A stretch of 64,000 nucleotides of DNA from [Streptosporangium] indianense (GCF_021474405.1 NZ_JAKEIO010000002.1:62001-126000); one strand, 5' to 3'; positions 52,309-63,515 are shown, counted from the first letter of the stretch. Translations and numbers: made by a program. Notes: generated by a model not told the origin, from the sequence alone.

Positions 52309-52935
52309 GTGCCGAAAAGCAGCAACAGTGACCAGAAGAAGTCCACGGTGAGCCCGCCCGAGCGACGGGAGGAACTGCTGGCCGTCGCGGCCCGGGTCTT
52401 CGCCGAGCAGGGCTACAACGCCACGACCGTCCGCAAGATCGCGGACGCGGCGGGGATGCTGGCGGGCAGCCTCTACTACCACTTCGACTCCAAGGAGTCG
52501 ATGCTGGACGAGATCCTCTCCGGCTTCCTGGACGAGCTCTGGGCGCGCTACGACGCCGTGCTCGGAGCCGGACTCGGACCCAGGGAAACCCTCGAGGCGC
52601 TCGTGACCGAGTCCTTCCGGGAGATCGACCGGCACCTCGACGCGGTCGCCATCTACCAGAAGGAGTCCCGGCACCTCGCAGTGAGACCGGCCTTCGCGTA
52701 TCTCGTCGAGTCGCAGCGCAAGTTCGAGAAGGCGTGGCTGGGCACGCTGGAGCGCGGTGTGGCGGCCAAGGTGTTCCGTGCCGATCTGGACGTGCGGCTC
52801 ACCTACCGCTTCGTGCGTGACACGGTCTGGGTCGCCGCGTCCTGGTACCGGCCGGGCGGCCGGCACAGTCCCGAGGAGATCGCCCGCCAGTACCTGTCGA
52901 TGGTGCTGGAGGGCATCGCCCTGGACGGCTCGTAG
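52309..52935 (+). CDS. kstR2: KstR2-like TetR family repressor
   Basis: KstR2 represses the steroid C/D-ring genes until HIP-CoA accumulates. This 208-residue protein has the helix-turn-helix RREELLAVAARVFAEQGYNATTVRKIADAAGMLAGSLYYHFDSKESMLDEILSGFLDELWARYDAVL (about 19-85) and the C-terminal region with IYQKESRHLA and YRFVRDTVWVAASWYRPGGRHSPEEIARQYLSMVLEGI, which follow mycobacterial KstR2 closely. It starts with GTG 15 bases after ipdF. The two KstR2-type palindromes in the window are its likely targets. Confidence 0.9.
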   Translation: MPKSSNSDQKKSTVSPPERREELLAVAARVFAEQGYNATTVRKIADAAGMLAGSLYYHFDSKESMLDEILSGFLDELWARYDAVLGAGLGPRETLEALVTESFREIDRHLDAVAIYQKESRHLAVRPAFAYLVESQRKFEKAWLGTLERGVAAKVFRADLDVRLTYRFVRDTVWVAASWYRPGGRHSPEEIARQYLSMVLEGIALDGS

Positions 52936-52972
52936 AAAGCCCGCACATCGCAGACACCAAGGAGGAGACGCC

Positions 52973-54130
52973 ATGGCCGAGGCCTACATCGTCGAAGCGG
53001 TGCGCACGCCGGTCGGACGGCGGGGTGGCGGGCTGTCCGCCGTCCACCCGGCCGACCTCGGAGCGCATGTGCTGACCGCCCTGATGGAGCGCTCCGGCGT
53101 CGACCCGGCCGCCGTGGAGGACGTGGTGTTCGGCTGCCTCGACACCGTCGGCCCCCAGGCCGGTGACATCGCCCGCACCTGCTGGCTGGCCGCCGGGCTG
53201 CCGGAGGAGGTGCCCGGGGTGACCGTCGACCGCCAGTGCGGCTCCTCGCAACAGGCCCTGCACTTCGCCGCGCAGGGCGTCCTCTCCGGCACCCAGGACC
53301 TCGTCGTCGCGGGCGGTGTGCAGAACATGTCGCAGATCCCCATCGCCTTCGCCACCCGTCAGGCCGCCGAACCGCTGGGCCTGACCCAGGGCCCGTTCGC
53401 CGGCTCGGCGGGCTGGCGCGCCCGCTACGGCGACCGGCCGGTCAACCAGTTCCTCGGCGCCGAGGAGATCGCCCGCAAGTGGGACATCACCCGCGAGGCC
53501 ATGGAGGAGTTCGCGCTGCGCTCCCACCGGCGGGCGATCCGGGCCGTCGACGAGGGCCGCTTCGACCGGGAGACCGTCGCGTACAGGGACGTGGTCCACG
53601 ACGAGGGTCCGCGGCGCGACACCAGCCGGGAGAAGATGGCGGGGCTGCAGCCGCTGGTGGAGGGCGGCCGGCTGACGGCGGCCCTCTCCTCCCAGATCTC
53701 CGACGGCGCCTCGGCCGTGCTCCTCGCCTCGGAGCGGGCCGTACGGGAACACGGCTTGACCCCGAGGGCCCGGATCCACCACCTCTCGGTGCGCGGCGAG
53801 GACCCGATCCGGATGCTGTCCGCCCCGATCCCGGCGACCGCGTACGCCTTGAAGAAGTCCGGCATGACGCTCGACGAGATCGACCTGGTCGAGATCAACG
53901 AGGCCTTCGCCTCGGTGGTGCTGGCCTGGACGAAGGAGACCGGCGCCGACCCCGAGAAGGTCAACGTCAACGGCGGTGCCATCGCCCTCGGCCATCCGCT
54001 GGGCGCCACCGGGACCCGGCTGGCCACGACGCTCCTGCACGAGCTGGAACGCACCGGCGGGCGCTACGGACTGCAGACGATGTGCGAGGGCGGGGGCCAG
54101 GCCAACGTGACCATCGTCGAACGCCTTTGA
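52973..54130 (+). CDS. fadA6: FadA6-like thiolase
   Basis: This 385-residue thiolase performs a CoA-dependent cleavage late in C/D-ring breakdown, after IpdAB and dehydrogenation of MOODA-CoA. Its catalytic residues are Cys89 in DRQCGSSQQAL, a His near 342 in LGHPLGATGTRL and a Cys near 372 in MCEGGGQANV. The N-terminus AYIVEAVRTPVGRRGGGLSAVHPADLG and the NEAFASVV motif are typical of FadA6. AAGGAGGAG gives it a very strong ribosome-binding site. It follows kstR2 as in mycobacteria (Rv3556c next to Rv3557c) and is the last gene of the steroid cluster here. Confidence 0.9.
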   Translation: MAEAYIVEAVRTPVGRRGGGLSAVHPADLGAHVLTALMERSGVDPAAVEDVVFGCLDTVGPQAGDIARTCWLAAGLPEEVPGVTVDRQCGSSQQALHFAAQGVLSGTQDLVVAGGVQNMSQIPIAFATRQAAEPLGLTQGPFAGSAGWRARYGDRPVNQFLGAEEIARKWDITREAMEEFALRSHRRAIRAVDEGRFDRETVAYRDVVHDEGPRRDTSREKMAGLQPLVEGGRLTAALSSQISDGASAVLLASERAVREHGLTPRARIHHLSVRGEDPIRMLSAPIPATAYALKKSGMTLDEIDLVEINEAFASVVLAWTKETGADPEKVNVNGGAIALGHPLGATGTRLATTLLHELERTGGRYGLQTMCEGGGQANVTIVERL

Positions 54131-54209
54131 CCCACGGCGGCCGGCGCTCATCACGGACGGACCGTGATCTACTTCTCGCCCTGATGTCGATCGACGAGAA
54201 GCCGGAGTC

Positions 54210-54533
54210 ATGACCCAGCCCCCCAAGCACTGCTGCGAGGCGATGAACGACCGCGTGAACGTGCGCTGCGACCGGCACGACGATCCCTTCGACTGTCCGG
54301 ACGCGCTGGTCGGCTTCACCGCCACGTTCCAGGAGTACGGGCTGATCATTCATGACGGCGGAAGGTCGAGCATCACGATCGCGTTCTGCCCCTGGTGCGG
54401 GCGACGCCTCCCCGAGTCGCAGCGGGACCGGTGGTTCGACGAGCTGGAGCGCCGCGGGATCGATCCGGCGGAGGACGAGGTCCCCGCCGAATTCCAGGAC
54501 GACCGCTGGCTCGCCTCCCGACGCGGCAAGTAG
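54210..54533 (+). CDS. Conserved small Cys-rich protein (DUF6980-like)
   Basis: This 107-residue protein has a conserved N-terminal HCCEAMNDRV, then C..H..PFDCPD and FCPWCGRRLPESQRDRWFDELERRG. The CPWCG pair plus the upstream Cys residues could form a zinc or similar metal site. It resembles small DUF6980-type hypothetical proteins; this placement is from memory of the pattern. There is no signal peptide or membrane segment. It stands alone between the steroid cluster and a convergent efflux gene. The function is unknown. Confidence 0.8.
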   Translation: MTQPPKHCCEAMNDRVNVRCDRHDDPFDCPDALVGFTATFQEYGLIIHDGGRSSITIAFCPWCGRRLPESQRDRWFDELERRGIDPAEDEVPAEFQDDRWLASRRGK

Positions 54534-54591
54534 CGAACCAGCAGCGCCTCGGGCGACCTGCCGCGTGCCCGAGGAGGCGGGTGTCGCACGG

Positions 54592-55989
54592 TCAGTTCGG
54601 TCGTAGGGCGTCGGCCCGGTCGGTCGAGCCGCGTTCGGTGGGGCCGACCGGTCGTCCCGAGGAGAGGAGCGACGCGGGCAGCAGGGCGAGGACGGCGATC
54701 GCGGCCAGGATGAGCAGGGTGGAGCCGAACGCGGGGACCGGCGTCCGGCTCGTGCCGGCCGCGACGGCGATGCCGAGAGTCGGCCCGATGTTCACGGCGG
54801 TCTGCTTCAGCCCGCCGACGACCCCGGCGTACCCGGGAGGCGCGTCGCCGACGACCGTCCCCGTGGCGGTGACCATCACGGCGGCGAATCCCGCACCGAG
54901 CAGGGCGAAATCCGCACCCGTGGCCGTCCACGTGCCGGCAGGCCCCAGCAGGGACAGTCCCACGAGGCCGACGACGACGAGCGCTGTCCCGCACAGCGCG
55001 GTGCGACGCGGGCCGTACCGGCGCAGTGCTCTGCCCGCGACGGGTGAGCCGAGCACCATGAGCGCGGTCAGCGGAAGGACGCGCAGGCCGGTGACGAACG
55101 CATCCAGACCGAGCACGTCCTGGAGATGGAACGTCGCGGCGAAGAGCGCGCCGAACAGGCTCGCGGAGGTGAGCAGCAGGAGTGTCATGGAAGCGGTCAC
55201 CGGCACGGACCGCACCACCGCGTGGGGCACGATCGGGTGCGCGACACGGCGCTCGTGCGCAACCAGCACCGCTGTGAGGCCCGCGACGGCGACGAGTCCG
55301 AAGAGTGTCGGAGCGCCGTCCCACCCGTGCCTCGGGACGCCGGCCAACGTGTGCACCAGGACCGCGAGTACGGCCGCGAGCAGCGCCGCGCCCGAGAGGC
55401 CGAGCCGCTGGGAGGCCGCCCGGCCGGGCACCGGCTGCCGGAGGGCGAGGGCGAGCGCGGCGAGCAGGAGCGCGATGGGGGCGTTGACCCAGAACACCGC
55501 ACGCCATCCCAGATGGGCGACAAGGACGCCGCCCAGGACCGGGCCGGTCCCCGCGGCCACCGCGATGGCACTGGTGCGCAGGGCGATCGGCCGACCGAGC
55601 CGCTCCGCCGGGTACGCGAGCCGCAGCAACGCGAGGGTGGCCGGCTGGAGCAGCGCGCCGCACACGCCCTGTGCGACCCGCAGGACGATCACCGGGCCGA
55701 TGTCCGGAGCGAGCGCGATACCGGCGGAGGCGGCCCCGAATCCGAGGACACCGACGAACAGCAGGCGCGTGTGCCCGTAGCGGTCCCCGAGACGCCCGGC
55801 GACGACGAGCAACGCGGCCACCGCGACCAGATAGCCGGTGCTCGTCCACTGGATCTGCGCCACGCTCGCGCCGAGGTCGCGCTGCAGGCTGGGCTGGGCC
55901 ACGAGCAGGATGGTGCCGTCCAGCGCGACGAGCATCGCGCCGACCATGCTGACCAGCAGGGCGAGGCGACGCTGTGCGGGTGCGGTCAC
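54592..55989 (-). CDS. MFS drug-efflux transporter (DHA2/QacA type)
   Basis: This 465-residue inner-membrane proton antiporter has about 14 hydrophobic segments. Family motifs are LDGTILLVAQPSLQRDLGAS (D1-type motif, about 23-42), GRLGDRYGHTRLLFVGVLGF (motif A, about 65-84) and a Gly/Pro-rich motif C, AGTGPVLGGVLVAHLGWRAVFWVN (about 145-168). It is translationally coupled to the TetR gene upstream by a four-base overlap, and both lie behind a double palindrome. It probably exports a toxic small molecule that is also the TetR ligand. The substrate is unknown. Confidence 0.93.
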   Translation of the reverse strand: MTAPAQRRLALLVSMVGAMLVALDGTILLVAQPSLQRDLGASVAQIQWTSTGYLVAVAALLVVAGRLGDRYGHTRLLFVGVLGFGAASAGIALAPDIGPVIVLRVAQGVCGALLQPATLALLRLAYPAERLGRPIALRTSAIAVAAGTGPVLGGVLVAHLGWRAVFWVNAPIALLLAALALALRQPVPGRAASQRLGLSGAALLAAVLAVLVHTLAGVPRHGWDGAPTLFGLVAVAGLTAVLVAHERRVAHPIVPHAVVRSVPVTASMTLLLLTSASLFGALFAATFHLQDVLGLDAFVTGLRVLPLTALMVLGSPVAGRALRRYGPRRTALCGTALVVVGLVGLSLLGPAGTWTATGADFALLGAGFAAVMVTATGTVVGDAPPGYAGVVGGLKQTAVNIGPTLGIAVAAGTSRTPVPAFGSTLLILAAIAVLALLPASLLSSGRPVGPTERGSTDRADALRPN

Positions 55990-56641
55990 GAGGTCACCGG
56001 GCCGAGATGGGCGTCCAGAACGGCCGCGATGAGCCGGTCACGACGGGCGTCGCCGGTGTCACCGTCCGGCGGTGGATCGCCGAGGGCGAGTTGCAGGCTG
56101 CCCCAGGCCCACAACTGAGCGAGGCCGTGCAGGTTCGACCACAGGGCGGCGGCCGTCACACGGGGTGGCGGTCCGGCCTCGCCCGGCCCGTCGGCGGGTT
56201 GCCCGGCATGCCGCTCCGCCCGGCATCGGGCGACGAGTTCGGCGAAGTGCCCGAACAACGGCAGGGTCGACTCGCGCAGCCGCGACCGGCCCGGTGCCTG
56301 CGGCGCGCTGTCCAGCAGATCGTGCCGGAACATGAGCTCGAACATGCCGCGCCGTTCCCGCGCATACGCGACGTACTCCCGCGCGAGGGCCTCCAACCGG
56401 CCGCGGGCCGTGGTCGTTCCGGCGACCGCGGTCTCGAACCTCGTGCGGAGGTCCTCGAAACCGCGGCGGGCGACAGCCGAGAGCAGCGCGTCGTGCGTGG
56501 GGAAATACCGACGCGGGGCCCCGTGCGACACCCCCGCTCGACGGGCGATCTCCCGCAGGCCCACGGATCCGGAACCCTCGCTCAGCACAAGTTCGACGCC
56601 GGCATCGATCAACCGCTCCCGAAGGGAGCCCTCATCAGTCA

Positions 56642-56642
<1 letters not shown>
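55986..56642 (-). CDS. TetR family repressor of the efflux gene
   Basis: This 218-residue TetR protein has the helix-turn-helix SLRERLIDAGVELVLSEGSGSVGLREIARRAGVSHGAPRRYFPTHDALLSAVARRG (about 6-60) and a TetR_C ligand domain (about 80-215) of the WHG/TetR_C_33-like kind. Its ATG overlaps the first half of the operator at 56642-56676, so any promoter must lie within or beyond that element, which strongly suggests autoregulation. It is co-transcribed with the MFS exporter and divergent from glutamate dehydrogenase. Confidence 0.92.
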
Positions 56643-58145
<1,503 letters not shown>

Positions 58146-58277
58146 GCGCCGAAGGACACGGGGGCGGGTGTCTCCACGGCACGTGCACCCTGCGCTGCCA
58201 GTCGGGCAGCGTGTCGCGGCGGGTGCGCGGGCCGATGGGCGGCTTCCCCGCGTGGTCCAGGACCGGCTTCCGTGTCC

Positions 58278-58973
58278 TCAGGTCTGCTCGTCGGAGCGCT
58301 TGTCCCGGATGCGCTGGGCCACGTCGCGCAGCTTGACGTTGTGGTGCTGGGAGATGTTGCGCAGCACGTTGAACGCGTCCTCGTCGCTCATCCCGTGGCG
58401 TTCCATGAGGATCCCCATGGCCTCGCCGATGGCGTGCCGGGTCTCCAGCGCGTGTTCGAGCTGGTCGATGGTGCGGGCGTCCGCGAGGGCGACGGCGGCG
58501 TGCGAGGCCAGCAGCCAGCCGGCGGTCGCGATGTCCTCGGTGAAGGCTCCCGGGCGGCGGGAGTAGAGATTCAGCGCGCCGAAGTCCTGCTCGTGCGTGT
58601 AGAGCAGCACCCCGGTCATGCTGCCGATGCCCAGCTCACGGGCCGCCTCGGCGTACCGGGGCCAGTCCGGCTGCGGCCGGCCCATGTCCACGATCCGGAA
58701 CACGCGGTCGTCGTCCGCGCGACGGGCGAGATCGAAGCACGGCCCCTCACCCAGCTCACCCTGCAGACGGTCGGACTCCTCGACCATGTCGCCGTAGGAG
58801 GACAGCGTGACGGCCCGTCCCTTGCGCACGGCGAGGATCCCCGCCGCGTCACAGCCGTCCACCAGCCGCACGGCCGACGCCGCGATCTCGTCCAGCGTCT
58901 GCTGCACGGTGTCCTGCTTCAGCAGGGTCCGTGCGAGCTCGGCCATCTCCTCGGCGAACTTCTGCCAGTCCAT
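58278..58973 (-). CDS. GAF-ANTAR RNA-binding regulator
   Basis: This 231-residue cytoplasmic protein has a GAF domain (about 20-165), containing EGPCFDLARRADDDRVFRIVDM and GSMTGVLLYTHEQDFGALNLYSRRPGAF, and a C-terminal ANTAR domain (about 168-225): LEHALETRHAIGEAMGILMERHGMSDEDAFNVLRNISQHHNVKLRDVAQRI. ANTAR proteins bind paired hairpins in nascent RNA to prevent termination. Many streptomycete members are stress or light linked. The gene stands alone, and no dual-hairpin target was recognised beside it. Confidence 0.93.
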   Translation of the reverse strand: MDWQKFAEEMAELARTLLKQDTVQQTLDEIAASAVRLVDGCDAAGILAVRKGRAVTLSSYGDMVEESDRLQGELGEGPCFDLARRADDDRVFRIVDMGRPQPDWPRYAEAARELGIGSMTGVLLYTHEQDFGALNLYSRRPGAFTEDIATAGWLLASHAAVALADARTIDQLEHALETRHAIGEAMGILMERHGMSDEDAFNVLRNISQHHNVKLRDVAQRIRDKRSDEQT

Positions 58974-59212
58974 GCCTCACCGCCCGCGTCGATCACCAGT
59001 ACGGCCACCCTACGCGCAGTCCGGTCCCTCACCGCCGAAGGCGCTATGAGGGTGGTGTGCGCCCCGGGCCGTCCGGTCCCGGCCGAGGGGACGGTGCCGC
59101 GTGCGCCGGTCGCGCCACGAGATCGCCCATCAGGTGCTGTGCCGACGGCCCCGTCCCATAACCTCGTGCCTGGGGACGCCGGAGGCCCGGTTGTGTCCGC
59201 CGTGAGGAGGCG

Positions 59213-60058
59213 ATGGTGCTCGACATGCGCGCGGGCGGGCGGTTGCTCGCGGGCGCCGTGCTGGCGGTCTGCGTGGTGCTCATCGGCCCCAGCGCACCGA
59301 ACGGCGCCCTCTTCGCCGGTGCGGAGCCCGCCGTGGCCGCCCGGGACGTCGTGCCGAACCGGGTCATGACGTGGAACATCTGCAACCCCTGCGAGGCGAG
59401 CGACGTCGACAAGGCCGCGGAGATCGCCGCGTACGCCCCCGCGGTCATCGGCCTGCAGGAAGCGTGCGTGCGGGACGTCGAGAGGATCCGGGAGTACCTG
59501 GAGAACCTGCACGGGCTGGTCTACCACGTCGAGTACGGCTCGGTGCTGCGCAAGTGGGGCCGCTGCGGGGGCGCGCCCTGGAGCCCGGGAGCCTTCGGCC
59601 AGGCGATCCTCTCGGCCGCGCCGATGACGGACCGGGTCGCCGTGGAGTATCCCGACGGCGGCTCCGAGGACCGCGGCTACATGGCCGTCACCACCACGGT
59701 GGACGGCCGGCCCGTCCGGGTCTTCAACACCCACCTCGCCCAGCGGCGTCAGGAGACCGTCCGGGCCGAGCAGACCCACGTGCTGGCGAGGGCGGTCGCC
59801 CGGTACGACCGCGCGATCCTCCTCGGCGACTTCAACGCCGTGCCGGACGCCCCCGAGCTGTCCGGCATCTGGGCACTGGCCACGGACGTCGACCCGCAGT
59901 GCCGTCCGTCGCCCACCGTCAGCTGCCGGCCGACGACCGACTGGCAGAGCAAGTTCGACTACGTGTTCCTGCGGGGCGTCGTCCCCCTCCGGCACCGTGT
60001 GCATCCCACCGCTTACTCGGACCACGACCTGCTGCACGCCGACGTCGATGTGACATGA
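59213..60058 (+). CDS. Secreted endonuclease/exonuclease/phosphatase family protein
   Basis: This 281-residue exported hydrolase has an N-terminal signal (GRLLAGAVLAVCVVLIGPSAPNGALFAGA, about 9-37). The EEP fold follows: MTWNICN (about 52-58), GLQE with the metal-binding Glu (about 80-83), FNTHLAQRR (about 171-179), GDFNAVPDAPEL (about 204-215) and the ending SDHDLLHADV. Such proteins cleave DNA, RNA or phosphoesters such as phospholipids outside the cell. AGGAGG at 59205-59210 is very close to ATG 59213, so GTG 59216 or ATG 59225 may be the true start. The gene is monocistronic. Confidence 0.87.
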   Translation: MVLDMRAGGRLLAGAVLAVCVVLIGPSAPNGALFAGAEPAVAARDVVPNRVMTWNICNPCEASDVDKAAEIAAYAPAVIGLQEACVRDVERIREYLENLHGLVYHVEYGSVLRKWGRCGGAPWSPGAFGQAILSAAPMTDRVAVEYPDGGSEDRGYMAVTTTVDGRPVRVFNTHLAQRRQETVRAEQTHVLARAVARYDRAILLGDFNAVPDAPELSGIWALATDVDPQCRPSPTVSCRPTTDWQSKFDYVFLRGVVPLRHRVHPTAYSDHDLLHADVDVT

Positions 60059-60155
60059 GTGCCCGACCGGTCCGTCGGTCCCCTTGAAACCTCAGGTCAG
60101 CGGCTTGCCCGGGACAGCAGCCGGCAGTGATGTCGAAGTGGCGCGTGGAATCTTC

Positions 60156-60175
60156 CCCCGTATGGGAATACGGGG
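60156..60175. terminator. Hairpin between EEP gene and phosphatase gene
   Basis: CCCCGTAT-GGGA-ATACGGGG gives a perfect eight-bp stem with a four-base loop, about 100 bases after the EEP stop and 60 bases before the next start. It could be a terminator or part of the phosphatase gene leader. Confidence 0.5.
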
Positions 60176-60237
60176 AGGGCGAGCAAGCAGGACACGCCGG
60201 TGAGCGGGACGCCGGCCGGATGAGCAGGGAGGCCGCG

Positions 60238-61956
60238 ATGGCGGGGCCGGAGCACACGGGGACCGTTGACGGGCCGTCCGTGCCGACAGCGTCCCTCGCG
60301 CCGGCCGTACCGCTGGACGCCATCGGCGCCGGCGCCTACATCGTGGACGAGCAGGGCTTCATCGTCGCCGTGAACGCCTACGCCGAGCAGATCCTGGGCC
60401 GCACCGCCGCCGAGCTGATCGGACACGACGCGCACGACCTGCTGCACCGCGGCCCGCAGGGACAGCCCCTGCCGAGAACCCAGTGCGCCATGCGGCAGGC
60501 CTTCCACGCCGGGCGTACCGCCCAGGGCGAGGAGGACTACTTCGCCCACGCCGACGGCACCGTGCTGCGCATCTCCTGGCTGATCACGCCGTACGACATC
60601 GGTGATCACCACGGCGGCACGCTCGTCGTCTTCCACGCCCCCGACGAAACCCATGTGGCCGAGCCGCAACCGGAGCCGAAGGCCCAGCATCTGTCGGAGC
60701 TGGCACGGCTCGCCCTCCTGGCCGAGACCACCACCCGGCTGACCTCCACCCTCGACGTCGACGAGGCGCTGCGGCGGCTGGTGAGCCTGGTCCTGCCCCG
60801 CCTGGCGGACTGGGTGGTGGTCGACCTGATCACCGAGCGCGACGAGGTGTGGCGCACCGTCGTGGTCCACGCCGACGGTGAGACGCTCACGCATCGCGAG
60901 GACCTCCAGGGGCCGATGCCGCCGGTCCCCGAGGAGTCCCAGATGCCCCTGTCCCGGGCCCTGCGCGGGGTCGCCTCCAACCTGGCCGGCCCGCAGACCT
61001 ACCAGGGCGCGCCGGACTCCGGCATCGCGGTCGAGCAGCGCCGCCTGTTCGACGTCACGGGGATGCACTCCGCGGCCATCGCCCCTATCCGCAGCACCCG
61101 CGCCGTGCTGGGAGCGCTGACCCTGGGCCGCGGCGAGAACCCGGCGGCCTTCACACCGGCGGACCTCCCCCTGATCGAGGACATCGCGCGCCGGGCCGGC
61201 CTCGCCCTGGACAACGCCCGCCTCTACCAGCGCCAGCGCAAGGTCGCCGAGACCATGCAGAACCATCTGCTGCCGCAGATGCCGAGCCTCTCCGGTCTGG
61301 AGATGACCGTCCGCTACCTGCCCGCACCCGACGCCTCCCAGGTCGGTGGCGACTGGTACGACGCCTTCCCCCTGGCCGACGCCTCCACCGCGCTCGCCAT
61401 CGGTGACGTCGCCGGTCACGACCTGGAGGCGGCGGCCGGCATGGCGCAGGTCCGCAACATGCTCAGGGCGTACGCCTGGTCCCAGCACGAGCCGCCCAGC
61501 CGCATCGTGGAGCGGCTCGACGAGGCGATCCAGCACATCACCGACGTCACCATGGCCACGACGATCTTCGCCCGGGTCGAACCGGCCGACGACGGCGATT
61601 GGCAGCTGTCCTGGACCAACGCCGGCCATCCTCCGCCGCTGCTGATCAGCCGGGACGGCCTGGCCCACTACCTCACCGACGGCCACGGCATCCTGCTGGG
61701 CACCCAGACCGGCACCCGGCGCCCGGACGCCACCGTGCAGCTCCCGCCCGGCTCCACCCTGGTGCTCTACACGGACGGCCTCATCGAAGCGCCCCGCCGC
61801 ACCCTCGACGAGGGGCTGGAACGGCTGCGCCAGCACGCCGCAGCCCTGGCCCACCGGCCGCTCGCCTCGTTCACCGACCAACTCCTGCGCCGCGTCCGCC
61901 CCTCGGGCAACGACGACGACGTGGCCGTCCTCGCCGTGCGCGTCCCCACGGGCTGA
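60238..61956 (+). CDS. PAS-GAF-PP2C (SpoIIE-type) phosphatase
   Basis: This 572-residue sensor phosphatase has a PAS domain (about 25-145: AYIVDEQGFIVAVNAYAEQILGRTAAELIG), a GAF domain (about 165-340) and a SpoIIE PP2C domain (about 345-570). The latter shows NHLLPQMPSLSGLEMTVRYLPAPDASQVGGDWYDAFPL, AIGDVAGHDLEAAAGM, LVLYTDGLIEAPRR and NDDDVAVLAVRV, so the metal-binding Asp set is intact. Unlike the protein at 19917 it has no C-terminal HATPase domain. GGGAGG lies five bases before ATG 60238; the frame extends further upstream without homology. The partner anti-sigma antagonist is not in the window. Confidence 0.92.
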   Translation: MAGPEHTGTVDGPSVPTASLAPAVPLDAIGAGAYIVDEQGFIVAVNAYAEQILGRTAAELIGHDAHDLLHRGPQGQPLPRTQCAMRQAFHAGRTAQGEEDYFAHADGTVLRISWLITPYDIGDHHGGTLVVFHAPDETHVAEPQPEPKAQHLSELARLALLAETTTRLTSTLDVDEALRRLVSLVLPRLADWVVVDLITERDEVWRTVVVHADGETLTHREDLQGPMPPVPEESQMPLSRALRGVASNLAGPQTYQGAPDSGIAVEQRRLFDVTGMHSAAIAPIRSTRAVLGALTLGRGENPAAFTPADLPLIEDIARRAGLALDNARLYQRQRKVAETMQNHLLPQMPSLSGLEMTVRYLPAPDASQVGGDWYDAFPLADASTALAIGDVAGHDLEAAAGMAQVRNMLRAYAWSQHEPPSRIVERLDEAIQHITDVTMATTIFARVEPADDGDWQLSWTNAGHPPPLLISRDGLAHYLTDGHGILLGTQTGTRRPDATVQLPPGSTLVLYTDGLIEAPRRTLDEGLERLRQHAAALAHRPLASFTDQLLRRVRPSGNDDDVAVLAVRVPTG

Positions 61957-62209
61957 CCGGGACGGCGTACGCAGGCGTCTCCTTCTCATCCGCTCCGAGT
62001 GCCCTGCGCCACGCTGCAGGCGTGGTGCGCGCGCACGGCGCTGCGGGCCGCTGCCGACCCCCGGCCCGGCTCACCCGTCCGTACGTGCCGGGCAGGGCGT
62101 GGGGGGTGCGACGCGGTGAGGATGGGCCGTGCCGGGTGCCCGCGTCGGCAGCTCCGTGCTGCCCGGTGGGACACGCGGCTGTCGCTGCCCGTACGCGCGA
62201 GGGAGAGGT

Positions 62210-63391
62210 ATGACCGACACCGACGAGGCCGGGGCCTTCCCTGCCGGGGCCGACTGGCCCGCGGAACACCGTGACCCGAGGACGGGCACGGTCGACCTCC
62301 GGCGCGTCGGGGCGAACCCGGACCACTGGTATCCGGTCGCCCTGTCGAGGAACGTGCGGACCAAACGGGCGTTCGCGGCCACGTTCGCCGGGGAGCGCAT
62401 CGCGCTCTACCGCGGGGAGAGCGGCTCCGTGTACGCGCTGGAGGACCGGTGCGCCCACCGCCAGGTGCCGCTGAGCATGGGCGTCGTGGAGGGCGAGACA
62501 CTCCGCTGCTGCTACCACGCGTGGGCCTACCGCGGAGACGGCCGCATCTCGCAGATCCCGTACCTCTCCAAGGGCGACGGCCGGCCGCCGCGCGGCGTGC
62601 GCGGCTACCCCGTGCGCGAGGCCTACGGCCTGGTGTTCGTGTTCCCCGGCGACCCGGACAAGGCCACCGCCACCCCGCTGCCCGACCTTCCGGCGTTCGG
62701 CTCCCCGCGGTACAGGACGATGACCTACTCCCGGACCGTGCACTGCCACTACTCGTTCATGCACGAGAACCTGCTCGACATGAACCACCAGTTCCTGCAC
62801 CGGGGCGTGGTCGGCCGGCTCCACCCCGAGCTGCTCGATTCCCGCACCGACGAACGGTCGGTGGAGGCCAGATACCTGTTCAGCCACGCCGGGGGCAGGC
62901 GGAACCGCGGGGCCAGTCTGCTGGCCTCCGAGGGCATCGGCGGCAGTGACTCCCGCGACGTCATGACGATCCGCACCGAGTACCCGTACCAGACCCTCGA
63001 CCTGGTCCCGGAGAACGCCGAGCGGCCGGCCTTCCGCCTCTGGGTGGCCTACGTGCCCGAGGACGCGGAGCAGCGCCGGTGCCACACGTTCGGCCTGCTC
63101 ATGATCGAGAAGCCGCGCCTGCCCGGTGCCCTGCAGCTGGCCTGGCCCCTCATCAGGCGCTTCACGGAACGGGTGTTCGCCGAGGACCGGATGGCCGTCG
63201 AGGCCGAGCAGCGGGCCTGGGACGAGCAGGGACAGGACCTCAACCGAGAGGTCTTCTCCCTGATCCTGGACGTCCGCGAGGTGCTGCGCACGAACGGCGT
63301 GCCGATCCGCCCCCGGGCCGGCGCGTGCGGCGCGGCCTTGCTGTGCGACGGGCAGGACCGCGGTCCGACGGCGGTGACGGGCACCCCCTAG
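62210..63391 (+). CDS. Rieske non-haem iron oxygenase, alpha-subunit type
   Basis: This 393-residue oxygenase has the Rieske 2Fe-2S ligands CAH at about 82-84 and CCYH at about 101-104. The mononuclear iron site lies in FMHENLLDMNHQFLHRG (about 184-200), with the DxxHxxxH ligands intact. The family hydroxylates or demethylates aromatic, sterol or similar substrates using an external ferredoxin and reductase. GGGAGAGG gives ATG 62210 a good ribosome-binding site. No ferredoxin, reductase or beta subunit is adjacent, so it is an orphan three-component enzyme. The substrate cannot be predicted. Confidence 0.9.
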   Translation: MTDTDEAGAFPAGADWPAEHRDPRTGTVDLRRVGANPDHWYPVALSRNVRTKRAFAATFAGERIALYRGESGSVYALEDRCAHRQVPLSMGVVEGETLRCCYHAWAYRGDGRISQIPYLSKGDGRPPRGVRGYPVREAYGLVFVFPGDPDKATATPLPDLPAFGSPRYRTMTYSRTVHCHYSFMHENLLDMNHQFLHRGVVGRLHPELLDSRTDERSVEARYLFSHAGGRRNRGASLLASEGIGGSDSRDVMTIRTEYPYQTLDLVPENAERPAFRLWVAYVPEDAEQRRCHTFGLLMIEKPRLPGALQLAWPLIRRFTERVFAEDRMAVEAEQRAWDEQGQDLNREVFSLILDVREVLRTNGVPIRPRAGACGAALLCDGQDRGPTAVTGTP

Positions 63392-63515
63392 CGATCGCTC
63401 GCGGAGAAGTGCGGTTCAGGCCAGGAAGTCCCGCAACACCCACGTGCGTTCCGCGGGTCCTTCGGCGGGGAGGGACGCCTCGTCGGCGGGAGCGGGCGGC
63501 AGGACGGCCCGCCGG

